The translations under genes and the position numbers were made by a program. Shown piece by piece: positions 1 through 11,177 of a DNA stretch of 26,043 nt (positions are counted from its first letter, which is position 1; each line of letters starts with the position of its first letter). Location of the stretch: assembly GCA_002803225.1 (NCBI GenBank), contig NXFV01001282.1, forward strand, positions 1 to 26,043, read 5' to 3'. The notes under the pieces are model-generated. The model saw nothing but the letters and a program-made list of their open reading frames with translations, did not search any database and had not been told where the DNA came from. Source of the DNA: Gamarada debralockiae. Its lineage: Eukaryota; Ascomycota; Leotiomycetes; Helotiales; Hyphodiscaceae.

Positions 1-14
1 TTGTCTAATGACCC

Positions 15-230
15 GTCTCCCTCGAGACCCGTCTTCCTCAAGACCTGATTTCCTTAAAGTGTCTCCCTCGAGACCTGTCTTCCTCAAGACCTGATTTCCT
101 TAAAGTGTCTCCCTCGAGACTTGTCTTCCTCAAGACCTGTTTTCCTTAAAGTGTCTCCCTCGAGACCTATCTTCCTCAAGACCTGTTTTCCTTAAAGTGT
201 CTCCCCCGAGACCTGTCTTCCTCAAGACCG
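15..230. repeat. 46-bp tandem repeat array, about 4.7 copies
   Basis: Units begin at 15, 61, 107, 153 and 199, exactly 46 bases apart; the fifth stops after about 32 bases. Each unit holds two perfect short inverted repeats with the same four-base spacer, GTCTC-CCTC-GAGAC and GTCTT-CCTC-AAGAC, followed by a weaker TTT-CCTT-AAA. Five columns vary between copies; four of them fall in spacers or linkers and one in an arm. It continues to the left edge, so its full size is unknown. It could be a minisatellite or the end of a mobile element. Confidence 0.93.
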
Positions 231-656
231 AGTCAAGTTCTTAAAATCGTATGCGTAGCGTAGCGTCTCCGGGCTTATAACCTGTTGGGTTTTTCTAAGG
301 TTCCGGTTCAAATGCATGTATTAACTTGACTGACTCTCTACTCTACAGGTTCTACGACCCCTATATATACCCTATTTCCTTCACTACTAGAAGCTTCTAG
401 CCTATACTACTAGGGTATGAGTCACTGTATTCGTAAGCTTCGCCACCCCTAATTGCCACCACTATTGCCACCACTATATTAGTCTTAGGTATTTCCCAAC
501 AAAGATGTTGGATTCAGCCACAAATCGTTCAACACTCACTGTCCGAACCAGGACTCCAAAATGAGCGACAAGCCACAAATCTCGAGCAGAAAACGAACAA
601 TAAACAATAAGAAACAACGAGCGGCATCCATCAGAAATCAACAGCTTTTACCTAGC
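231..656. other. Gene-free stretch with small repeats
   Basis: No supportable gene is seen. The stretch holds a tRNA-like patch with degenerate A and B boxes (about 250-316), a perfect 14-bp palindrome CTAGAAGCTTCTAG at 387-400, and two exact copies of ATTGCCACCACT at 452-475. These are typical of accessory or repeat-derived DNA. The stop of the minus-strand gene is at 657. Confidence 0.5.
452..475. repeat. Two exact tandem copies of a 12-bp unit
   Basis: ATTGCCACCACT occurs twice back to back with no mismatch. It is a short low-complexity duplication with no visible function. Confidence 0.8.
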
Positions 657-2095
657 CTATCGCTTCTGCTCAACATGCATATACACCTCAGGCGCCACCG
701 TCCCATGGGTACGGACCATCCTCGCGATATGACTCCCGGGTTCAACAACACCGAAACCCCAGTTATGGAGTTCTCTCTCTTTCCTAGGAACGCCGGCGAG
801 GTGCATGCTGTCTCCATAAGCCGGTTGGCTACCCAGTGCATTTTCACGTGATGCTTGAAGCATCCAGCTGAGAATGCTGTCAGGAACTGGGTTGATACTG
901 CGAGAGGCAGAATCGCCTCCAAGGAAGCTGGGCAGAGCGTGTTTACCGAGTCGGAAAAGTAGAGTGATCCAGTAGAAGGTGACAGTGAGCAGACAAAAGC
1001 CGGTGAATCCGACGAGTGCCATGATCACGGGCGAGATGTATGTCGCATTAACGATGCAACCGTACCACGCGTAATCACCGTCCCAAGACAGATCAGAATC
1101 CAATGCTGTGCTATTAACGAGGTTGCTGCCTCCCTGGACCATCGTCATAGAGTTGAGTCGTTGGGCTATACTCTGGCCGGCGGCGGAATTAATGTCTTGC
1201 TGATCACCGTAATAGAGGTCGGCTTCCAAGCCATCAGCCCATTGTTGAAGGGAGACGTTGCTTTGCATCTGCTCGAGGATAGAGTTGATATGAGCATAAT
1301 CCGAAGTAAAGTTAGAGGTGACGTTGCATTGGTAGGTCCTCATTGTTTTAGTTCCAGCGTAGGTGCCGTTCAGGTCGACAGATGCTAATACATTGAAGGG
1401 CTCTCCAGGGGAATCGGATCCAAGGGAGCTAGACCAAACCACAAGTTGCGCGGGCTGGTCATTCTTAATCTTGTATCCGGTGGAGCTCCAGTCAACATAT
1501 TGAAGACTATTGTTGTATAACCAATCCCCGATATAGTCTGCAGTAGCGTCGCCGTCGAAGTTGAAGTCGCTGCCAAAAAGTTTACAGTCCCAAGTTCCCA
1601 TGATATCATACTCGTTAGCACAGAAGGACGAGTCACCGGACCAAGGGATTTTCCTGTATATGCCAATAGGGCAGCCATTATAAAGACTGAAGATCTGGGC
1701 GTTCGAGGCAATTCGTTCTGGGTAACCATTTGCAGGAGGTTCTATGAAAGATTCGGTACCGGCCGTCCAGTTCATGACAAGTCCAGTCTCAAATTTGCAG
1801 AACCCTTGTTGAGGTGACTGAAATACCAGGATATTAACAGCAAGATCTGCGGTCAAAGTAAGAATGCTGACGATGACCATCATGATGCCGAGCCCGAGAC
1901 CGCCTGGAAGCCTCCGTAGCTTCCATATGCAGGCTGTGATGTCAGAAGGCCGGAGCCACCCTGTCATGCGATGGAGGTTCACTGTGTGGCCGTGTATAAG
2001 ATCGAGTTTGGCAGCGCACTTGCAGCATTGGCTACCAATAAGGCCGATGAGTGTGAGAGTCCCGATACTATAAAAATTGGTTGGCGATACATTCG
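657..2095 (-). CDS. Multi-pass fungal membrane protein with large glycosylated ectodomain, 5' end unresolved
   Basis: An open frame of about 480 codons runs to a stop at 657-659. Numbering from TTG at 2102, hydrophobic segments lie near residues 10-26, 68-94 and 357-383. The loop at 95-356 carries several N-glycosylation sequons (N111, N245, N260, N264, N282, N330, N352) and several Cys, so it should face outside or a lumen. The C-terminal tail of about 98 residues is polar. The first in-frame ATG is codon 46, yet the residues before it look coding. A strong acceptor, TTTTGACAG, ends at 2096, and a GTATGT donor lies at 2167, but that pairing does not give a phase-matched upstream exon. Hence the first exon is missing from this model. 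The family is an uncharacterised fungal membrane protein; I know no function. Its layout, an ectodomain between membrane segments, recalls the gene at 8513-11177, but I see no clear sequence relation. Confidence 0.6.
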
Positions 2096-2102
2096 CTGTC
2101 AA

Positions 2103-3359
2103 AAGAGCATTGAATTATCGCCACAACGGGGAATTGAAATTTGGAGGAATAAAATTTGTTAACATACAAGTAAATCCGAAAGGCCAGGCGGAGGACGCCG
2201 CTGTAAACTCCAGAGATCATGGTGTTCAGTGGCTAGGTGTTTCGTCAGCCTTATAGCGGTTGAGGAAAATGCTCGTTGTTTGAGTCTCGCGACCTCTAAT
2301 GGAAAATGCAAAACGAAGGCGATGAGATTAGATAGTGGGGTAAGAGAGAATCTCTGTCTATTGTTCACTTGAGAAGGCGGATTCGGAGACTTATTAAAAA
2401 GTTACGACAGCGCTACGAGGCTCAGAAAACAATAGAGAATCTAGACGCAGCGGATTACATACTAGTAGAGCATCCATTCTACAAAGCAGCCAAAAGGAAG
2501 CAAAACTATTGCCAAAGGTTGTTCAGCCATAACGTTTTGAGTTTTCTCATTCAACGTAAATAGAAAAAATGAGTGAGAGGCCAGAAGACCTGAGCTATCG
2601 GTAGAGAGCGAGGAGATCGAGAATCAAGCCAAGGCAGCCTTGTTCCCGCTTTGGGAAGGCAGAGCTTCAAGAAAAGACTCTAGACTCGTCATACCGATGT
2701 AATAGGAAAAGGAAGTGCAAGACATGGCACGTCGACACGGCCCAGACAGCCTTGGCAGTGAGGCTGAAAGCTGTAGATAAATTAGTCGATTAATGACTTA
2801 GGCCCGGAACCGAGACAAGGTGAAGGCCTGACTATTCCTAGAACAACACGGGAGTTTTTGGTCAGCGAACCATCAAATCATCAGTCGCATTCAGCGAACT
2901 GTCTTGGAATGAGAAGACTTACCCCGTTTTGTGAATGTGTACCAAGCCACCAAGTAGTCTAGAACGACACGCGAAGAAGGGGCGTTCCCAAGCTTATCTC
3001 GAAGAAGCTTGAGCCCCCAACGCCAATATCCCGATGCGGGTCATGCCGCCACTGTCGATCGCTTCTACTTTTGGAGCTATCGCTGGGGATTCGGTACGGT
3101 AACGAGAGTAGCTTGGTGGTGTCTGGAAGTTCGCGAGTCATGGGTACAGCACTGACATCGTATGATGAGTTCAAAGACTTGTCCATTCAGCTTTATTAAA
3201 AGAGGCGGAATTAAGATCAGACGAGGCCCTATCCCGCACTGAAAAGTAGCGGATTACAATAACCTTTCCTTGCCATAACACCTTCGCAGCCTTGGAAACC
3301 TCTCGCAGGTTTATTTGCCTATTATATCCATCTGAATGAAAAATCTCAAAAGAAATGAC
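2103..3359. other. Intergenic region, no gene seen
   Basis: About 1.25 kb with only short frames lacking family resemblance. The left part may contain the unplaced first exon of the minus-strand membrane protein gene; a GTATGT donor-like site reads leftward from 2167. Nothing else is supported. Confidence 0.5.
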
Positions 3360-4449
3360 TCATGTCAAAATGATCATGGACATTGCCACAATAAGTAGTC
3401 CGAAACCCCACATTTCATTCTGGATGCCAGAATTGGCCGTGGATGTCGGTGCTTGTTGAATTGTTGTAGCGACAGGAGTTGCAACTGTAGCTGTAACCCC
3501 GGGTGTTGTCTGTTTTCGTGTAGTAACTCCTGCAGTATTGGTCGCAAGAGGTATACCATTTCCGCCGGTGCCAGTCGTCCCTGCTCCGCCGGTGAGAACG
3601 TTCCCAATATCTGTGCAGAATCCTTCCAAATCCGTGATATCGCTAAGGCTCGATGGTGCGGCCGAAGAAACGTACTCGGCGCAGGTCAAAACGGCGCCAT
3701 CGAATATGTTGGGAGCCCACGCTGTACTGCTATAACACAAACATGGAGCTTGTAAAGTCGGATCCATCGTGGTAAAGCCTGGCGAGACTGAGTTGCAGTA
3801 GCTGAGTGCCGACCCAACAAAGGCACAAGCAGTGTTCGTGAAAATGTTGACACTTCTAGTCGCCGGCGCGGGAGTCACCTTGGGTACCGGGGTTGTGGTT
3901 GCCGATACTGAAGCTGGACTGCCGCTGATTTCAACATTCCCAACTGCGGAACAAAAATCCTCCAATGCGACTAAGTCCGAATATTCTGACGCCGGCAAAG
4001 CGGTAGCTGCATACTGAGCACATGTATAGACAGCTCCATCAAATTCGTTTGGGACTTTGAAGATTTCTGAGTTAGTATTTTCCTAATAAGAAAGAGGAAA
4101 AGAGCCAAACTGCTGTTTTGGAGTTGCGAGAGAGCTTTTTACTCTAAAAATATGATCTTTGGAGCAGAGTGAGCTCTTAAAATTGGCGAACTCAGACAGA
4201 TGTGGAAATCGATTGCTCCGAGGAATACATACTCCAAGATGTGCTACTATAACACAGGCAGGGTGCTTGATCAGTCACGTCCATTGTTGCAAATCCTGGA
4301 CTGACTGATGAGCAGTAGCTGAGAGCGAATTCAACAGTGCTGCAGGCAGCAGGAAGATTTGCGGTCTGGCGAGGTACGATGCCATCCTGGAATCCAGCGT
4401 AGACTCCAAGTATTTGGGAAATAGAGATGAGGAGGAACGCCGAAAACAT
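3360..4449 (-). CDS. GPI-type cell-surface protein with duplicated six-Cys module
   Basis: Two exons, 4449-4233 and 4054-3360, give about 303 aa. The intron (4232-4055) has a GTATGT donor and a perfect TACTAAC branch site at 4077-4071. The AAG acceptor ending at 4055 is preferred because it makes the first module match the second (W-x-P-N-x-F-D-G). A TCAG acceptor 12 bases upstream is also in frame but lies only about 5 bases from the branch A. A signal peptide covers about residues 1-18. Module 1 (about 36-120) and module 2 share a six-Cys pattern, including SYCxSVSPGF, APCLCYSST and FDGAVxTC. A Thr/Pro-rich linker joins them. A Ser/Thr/Ala-rich stretch then leads to a hydrophobic C-terminus (about the last 17 residues), as expected for a GPI-anchor signal. 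Such proteins sit in the fungal wall or outer membrane; the precise role is unknown. It is not a classical CFEM domain, which has eight Cys. Confidence 0.82.
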
Positions 4450-6824
4450 GTTGTGATTGTGGACTTCTCCTTACGTATGAAATATATTTAATGGTTTTCT
4501 GCCCGAAGAGTTCGAGTGGTAGTCTCCAACACGAAAGTGGACTTCGTCGAGAATATATGGTCACCACTGCTGCCAGCATGGGGTAAAACATGTTGTACCG
4601 AATGGCTGAGACCTCCACTATATTACCACATAAGGCTCCCCAGTTAGGCATTTCGAAAGCGCTGGATACGATAATAGATTGTGGCTTGGTTGAGAGGAAA
4701 ACTAAATCGCTTAATTGGTAGCCACATTTACTTTATCGTTTTTGAGGCTCTAGTGGCCGCGTGACAAGCAATCTCAAACCTTGTCTTGAGATTTTTGCGC
4801 GGCTGAACTCAGAACAGCAGCCTCGCCAGATTTGTGGGGTCTTGGCAAGGTGCTTTGTCTCAGATTCCAATTCAGCTCGACGCCTCAACAAAAAAGACTT
4901 CCTAAAGCATCGAGGTGCCATGCATACGGGCTGGTAGGCCTCAAATCTAGACCCCGGATTTTATTTGGGGCGTCTGAGCTGAAGTAAGCTTCCCGATTCT
5001 TGGGATCTTCATCCCTGCATCCTCGTGCTTATTGACGAGATAGTCGGTGAGCGTATTTTGATAGAGCAATGTGCGTGAATCGTGTTAAGCGAGAATGACT
5101 GCGATACAGAATTTGGTAGATATAGGAACGTGCAGTGGTAGTCATCGATGAGGTTCAGATCAAGACTTTGGTCGGAGTGGAAACGCGAAAAAGCTGTTGA
5201 CATGCACAGTGTTGTCGACGATCTATCGGAGACAAGAAGATGGTATGTGAATCGAATTCATCTTGGAGCGGCATCTTCTGGTCATCAGTAACTTAAGGTC
5301 CTTGCCACTGATGATTTTCATAGCGGGCGTTGACGTGGGCACGATTGAGGACGAAAATGAAGATCGGGATGGTGCTCGCCTTGGCCTGCAGCTGACCAGA
5401 TAGGGTGCGTTCGAAGGCGGGCGTCTTTGGAAAATAGTCCGTTGTAAAAAATCAGCCAGGAACACCAAAATATCTTAAGTACGCGCAAACACATGATATC
5501 CTCAACTCTTATTACAAAGTTCTATAATTAAACGAAATATAAAGAGCAATAAAGATAATTATATTTCCAAGGGTATGTTTTCGCTGTTCTGGCTTAAATC
5601 AGTTAGACCATTTTCAATGCCGCTCGCCGTCGAGATGGGCCGGCTGGGTTAAGCAAATTTTGTGTTGAATTGATGTGTTCACGGAGGGTGCGTCTTTAAC
5701 GGCACTAGCAAAATCAAGTCTCCAGGAGCACGGGCCACCCTCGCTCTTGTCCCAAAAAAAGCCTCTTTCCTCTCCCTGAGCTACCAGATTACTCGGGAGC
5801 GCAACTTTCGTCGCCAATGCGAATCTCTAAGCTCTCTATATACATGGATAATTTCATTTTGCAAATGGGAGATTGCTGTGGTTGCATTGTCATCTTGTCA
5901 GTGTGCTTTGCGCGAAGTCGCTGATCAGTCCACGAAGAAGCACCAGACATATCCATAGAAAGCCGCAGAGTCTAGGGTCGTTCCTTAGTAAAATCAATTT
6001 CGCAGGATTATTGTCATTGGGAAGATACAATTGATACTTTTCAATGATATCGCAGCCCAGCACGCAGTCATATCTACAAAGTATGATGAAACGCGATGTT
6101 GCGATGATGAGGTCGTTCCCTGAGGCCAGGGCGGAGCCCTCTTGTGCCAGACTGATATCTCAAGTATGCGATTCTTTGATTTTATAACCCTTGATCCATT
6201 TTCTTGAGACTTTCAGTTATTATCGAAATCTCCTATTCAGTGAAAAGGCGCTACTTCCGTTGCTTGAAGAGCACGAAGTCACATGATCCACTAGAAAGAC
6301 CGATCAATGTGCACATACGATCTGCAAATTGAACTGAGATTGCAATATGTAGGAATTTTCTCCCTCCAGCGCGCTTTCAATTGATATGCCAGTTCCATTT
6401 CCGTGGACCGCGGAGCCCATCGTCTATCAACCCTTGCTCATTATGGAGTCATTGTGCATGGTGATAAGAAATCAGTACCTAGAATATTTGACGAATTATT
6501 ACCTCACGAATCAGCGTTTATATGATAATCGATCACATATGCAGCTCAAGCGGGAAGAATCTGCAGCGTTCCACTCGGGGAAGGTCACATTTGCCCCGTC
6601 CAATCACCAACGGCACTTTGTCATACATCGCCAAAAGGAACTCGAATCGGAGGAGCCAGCGGAACAAAAGTAAGAAATTGCCCCTCCCTAGTACCACGCA
6701 ACATCCCACTCTACGGAGAAGCTCTCCATAGCTATGAAATGGTATAAATTCCCAGACCTTGGCGACTCCGCAAAAGTTTTTGGTTTCTTGAGCTTGAATT
6801 TGGCCTCCAGCAATTGAAGCCAAG
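4450..6824. other. Gene-free region of about 2.4 kb
   Basis: Only short, overlapping, non-homologous frames are found on either strand. The stretch 5480-5580 is AT-rich. No tRNA, repeat array or transposon end is recognised. It separates two genes pointing away from each other, so both promoters should lie in it. Confidence 0.5.
6743..6748 (+). promoter_or_regulatory. TATA-like box upstream of the acid phosphatase relative
   Basis: TATAAA lies 77 bases before the ATG at 6825, a plausible core-promoter distance for a fungal gene with a short 5' leader. Support is by motif and position only. Confidence 0.4.
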
Positions 6825-8311
6825 ATGCTTGTCCAATTCTTGTTCCTTACGATCTTTCCTCTCATCGAGGCCCAGGAAACAATTCTGGGCGTCTACATTT
6901 TTCATCGCCATGGAGATCGCAGCACAAAGTCGTACCCACCGACTCACTTGACTGATCTCGGATACGCTGAAGTCTTCCAATCTGGCAGTTTCTACCGTAG
7001 TCGATATATTGACAGCAATGCCACGAACCCTATCTTTGGTATCAGCTCGGATTTGGTCAAGGATTCTCAACTATCGGTTCAATCACCAACAGATACAGTG
7101 CTCCAGAACTCGGCAACGGGCTTTCTCCAAGGTTTATACCCACCGGTTGGAGCGACGCTGGGGTCGGAAGCTATCGCAAATGGCTCTACAATCGAATCAC
7201 CTCTTGGCGGATATCAATTGATTCCCGTCAGCGTCCTCGCTCCAACTTCCCCAGTTTCGCAACCCGGAGATTCCGTATGGCTTGAGGGGACCAGCGGCTG
7301 CCAGAATGCAATTGTCAGCTCCAACAATTACTTCTTGTCCCAGGACTTCACGAACATGACGAGCAAGACTGCTGCATTCTACCAAACGATCTTGCCAGTC
7401 ATCAACAGTACATTCACATCTGCGACAGATATCTATAAGAATGCATATGCCAGTAAGCATCTTCCTCCTCACTCAATCTCCCACTAACTACTCCAGTTTG
7501 GGATTTTATTCAAGTTTCGATGATACACAATACTACAATTCAGTCTTCAGGCTTACTCACTCCATCAAATGTCTTGCAACTCCAAACCCTCTCCGACCAC
7601 CACGAATTCAACTTAGCATACAATTCTTCCGACCCCGTCCGCGCAATTGACGGGTCCGTCCTTGCAGCCCAGGTCGTGCAAGCGCTCAATGCCACGATTG
7701 CCGGACAATCGGCCACACAGATCAACGTGCAATTCGGTGAATACGCCAACTTCCTCGCGTTCTTCGGACTAGCACAACTCCCCGCCGCAAGCGTCAATTT
7801 CACTGGCATCAACAACTTCGCTTCAAGCATGGTTTTCGAACTGGTGACGAATAGCACTGTGACTAATACCAGCTATCCCAGTACGGACGATATCTCAGTG
7901 CGCTTCCTGTTTGCAAATGGCACTGCTGGTGCGGTGCCGCTCAACCAGTATCCGCTGTTCGGGCAGACCCAGATTGAGCTTCCGTGGAACACATTTGTGA
8001 CACAGATGAATAAGTTTGCGATTGGAAGTCAGGATGATTGGTGTACGGTTTGTGGAGCCGGGTCAACGGCTTGCAACTCCACAACGACTGCCTCATCGGG
8101 CACTTCAGACTCCTCGCCTACAGCCTCGAGCTCTTCCGGTGGGGGAATCTCAAGGGCTGTGGATGGAGTGATTGGTGCGATGGTTACTTTGGCGGTAATT
8201 TTGGCTGTGATTGCACTTATGTTGGTTGGTGGATTCAGACTCGTGCATAAAGGAAGTTTGGCCACGAAGAATGGTGGCGTCGTTGGTACGTCTGCAAGTC
8301 CAAAGGCATGA
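6825..8311 (+). CDS. Histidine acid phosphatase-family protein, secretory type I membrane form
   Basis: Exons 6825-7452 and 7497-8311 give 480 aa. The 44-bp intron has GTAAGC, an ACTAAC branch site and CCAG. A signal peptide covers about residues 1-16. The phosphate-binding motif RHGDR is at 28-32, the nucleophile being H29. Many N-glycosylation sequons follow. A Ser/Thr-rich linker (about 402-426) leads to one membrane helix (432-456) and a basic cytosolic tail, so the catalytic fold should sit outside or in a vacuolar lumen. Branch-2 histidine phosphatases use an HD pair as proton donor. The aligned place here, just before the conserved YAS/FEL-like strand, reads G290-E291-Y292, so HD is absent. 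The same change is, to my memory, shared by related fungal proteins, so it is probably a subfamily trait and not damage. Activity on phosphate esters is therefore uncertain. Confidence 0.88.
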
Positions 8312-8512
8312 TATCTTAGGACAATGGTTGAAAGGTAGTTGAGTCTGCGGTGCCATCTTAGTTTTAGTACCTTTGTGAATTGTGATATTTATCAAATTCA
8401 GGTCCGTTTGTTATTATCAACAATACCAATTTAAGCAAGTGTTCTTTGGAGATCATAAGTCTCTCTCAAGTCATTTGATTTCGTACTTCTATTCGCTAAG
8501 GACTCCAAATAA

Positions 8513-11177
8513 TTAAGGGGCATCAACTGCATATCCGCTCCTCCTTCCAAGCTCCTGCCCATCCGGCAAAGTCCCATATCTCACCCCAACTCGTGGCGGT
8601 ACCAACCCCCCCATCTCAACCCTCCCAACAACCACCTCCAAATGCCTCTGACTCGTCTCTCTCACCGCAACAGCCTCTCTCCATGTCCTATCCTCATCAA
8701 TTCCCGCGCACGTATTCTGGAACCTTTCACTCGGTCTCGAATTCAATATCAACGCAAACATCTCCGGGATCGTCTCCCAAGTCCTCTGAATCCCACCAGT
8801 CGTTCCAAGCAACTCACTCAACACAAAAATCGTATGCGTAATCGCCACTGCCATGTGCAGGAGGAGGACTGAGATTCCGAACTGTGTTGTACGACTCCCT
8901 TGCCAGCGGTAGCCGTATCCGTAGCGCTGGAACGTGGGGTTGAGACGTAGCCAGGTATTTGGAGATGTGGGGTCGGTGGTGTTAAGAGGGTCATCTTCGC
9001 CGCCTGTTGCGCTAGTCACTGGGAAACGGCCCAGGAGAGTGCCGTTCGCTGTGCGATTTGGGAGGAGGAACAAAGGTGCGCTGTAAGGAAACTGGCCGTT
9101 GCCCGCGTTGCGAGCGAGTCCATCTGTCACAACACCTGCGAGAACAGTGCTGACGAGCTTGGCGCGCTCTCTTCGGGCATCGTCATCTGTTACCACCACA
9201 CCGTTTATGCCTGGGATGGGTGACTTGAATATCACGCCGTTAGGAATGTACGTGCTGTCGTTGAAAATGAATGTTTGGTAGATCGCTTCGAGGGCGGGGA
9301 TGTTGCCAGAGACAAAGACAACAGGCCCGTTGATGGCGTTGGCATAGTCCATGTCAATTGTTGTGTTGATCGGTTGTCTCCCAAAACTCAGATCAGTGGG
9401 AATGCTCAGGCAGGTGTCCGACAGGCTGCCGGTGATGGTGTAGGAGACTTGGTCGTTGACCGTGGGTTCATACCAAGCGTCGACAGGGATCCATTGGGAG
9501 AAGATGCTGCATGCCAGATTCTCAGTTGCTTGAACCCAAGTTCCGTTAATATTCTCGATGAGTGGAAGGGTGAGAACTGCGCCCAAGGAAGGAAGGTAAG
9601 GTGAGGGTGGTGACGTATTGGGTATCTCGACGAAGGTAAAGTTTGAAGCGTTGACTGGGCGTGAATATTTGTATGTCCAATCTGGAACTGGAAATACAGT
9701 CGAATTATTGAAAGTCGGGAAGGTCATGGATGGTTGATCGTCTGGATTTTCTGGGTCGAAGTAGTAATTGGAGTAAGAGTTGCACATGGTTTCAACTCGT
9801 GGAGCGAAGATCTCTGTCTCCGAATCGATGTTGATATGTGGACGAGCGGCATCCAACGCCGCCCCTTGAAAGTTCTGCTCCGCAAAAGTCCACTGTTTCA
9901 AGTCAGCGTTGTACTTTCCTGGGAATGGGAAAGCAAGCAAACCAAAGTCCACTTACATACGCTGTCAATGCACTACTAATGAAGGCATTGATAGAAACAG
10001 CAGAAGCTCGCCCATCAAAGGTACTATTGCAGCTCTGAGCCGTTAGTACTCTCCTCGTATCACCCAAAGAGTCTGGAAACGAGATGTTTGAACCCTGATC
10101 ACTATCCTGAAAGAGCAGACCGCCAGCCCAGTTGTAGGTGTCGCGAAAGCCACCAGCAGGGCAAATATCCTGATCAGAAAACGAGTCAGGATCATCGCAA
10201 AGAATCCCACTATTAGGAGCATTAAGAGAGGCAGCGGTAAGTTGAGTAGGCCAGAGCTCCGTGCTCTCGTTGAAAACGTAGTATGGCAGCACCGGCTGCT
10301 CAAACGGCCGCTGGAGATCGAAGTAGTTGAGTGTTGGTATGACGGCGATGGCAGAGGATGGTCCGGCAAGTGTGACGAGCAGTGTTGAGAAGAGGGATAG
10401 CAGCCAGAAACTTATAAAGGAGAATCGCTTTCCGGTGGCAGGATCAACCGACCACAACGATGCCCAAAACGCTTTCCGACGCAAGAACCGCCCAGATCCA
10501 AGTTCAAATGCATTCGCGAGCATTACGAAAGGCAGACCAGAGCGCCCGGTAAGATACGTCTGCATCACATGTATGACGAGACTCGTGATCGACGCAAGAA
10601 TCAGCAGTTCGTGGAGTTTTGCAGCCAGCTGAAGAAAATTCAGCGCACCGCCTTGTGTGAGACCTAGAGCTATCTGCTTGTCCGGCGGCTGGAGATCCAT
10701 CCAGTATATATTCCGTAAGCTCAGTTGGCAGACCGCTGTGGTGACACAGATCGCAAGGACATGAGGCGCAAGTTTGGTCCAGTTGCCTCGCAGTCCTCGT
10801 TTAATTGCGACTTTGGGTACTTCGCCACTTCTTGGCAGTATAGGATCTGACGGTGGTGGAAAGATGTCTGTGTAGGAGCGGAAAGGCTTTAGTTCCACTG
10901 ATACCAAAGAATCGTTCTTGAGATCTTTGTTGTCGATTTCTCTCATCGAAACATCGGTTGAGCTCTCGACTGCGGTGTAGTCACTGCCTATCCTCCCTCT
11001 CGTCCAGCTGGCATGTCCCAGTGGTGGTGATGCGAGACCAGTCGCATCGGGACCAGGTGTAGGCGTTGAACTCGGATGTAACTCGTCTTCGATGTTCCCA
11101 GTTTTGCTCTGCCAGGCCAAATCGTCTTCCAGATTCATTTGCTGAGACCGCTGCCAGGAAAATCGAGGATGTGACAT
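8513..11177 (-). CDS. Large fungal multi-pass membrane protein, function unknown
   Basis: Exons 11177-9957 and 9892-8513 give 866 aa. The 64-bp intron has a GTAAGT donor, phase 0, and ends CTGACTTGAAACAG. The start is the ATG at 11177; the frame opens six bases earlier but only with TTG. A polar, probably cytosolic N-terminus of about 130 residues precedes membrane segments near 137-156, 190-210 and 255-283. The third contains the motif LAGPSSAIAVIP. A large extracellular region (about 290-740) has many N-glycosylation sites and several Cys. A last helix (about 745-769) is followed by a tail of about 97 residues. The arrangement is known from uncharacterised ascomycete membrane proteins, but I know no substrate, partner or named domain. 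It converges with the phosphatase relative, 201 bases apart. Confidence 0.82.

Noticed and set aside
1..230. CRISPR-like array
   Set aside because: The repeats are contiguous with no unique spacers, and the window is clearly eukaryotic.
247..316. Functional tRNA gene (Ile-UAU-like anticodon loop)
   Set aside because: The T-stem and acceptor stem do not pair and the D-arm is abnormal; at best a degraded relative.
561..851. Plus-strand frame of 96 codons
   Set aside because: Mostly antisense to the C-terminal part of the membrane protein at 657-2095, with no family resemblance.
2369..2563. Basic 64-codon plus-strand frame
   Set aside because: Begins with TTG, has no supporting splice or homology signal, and is short enough for chance.
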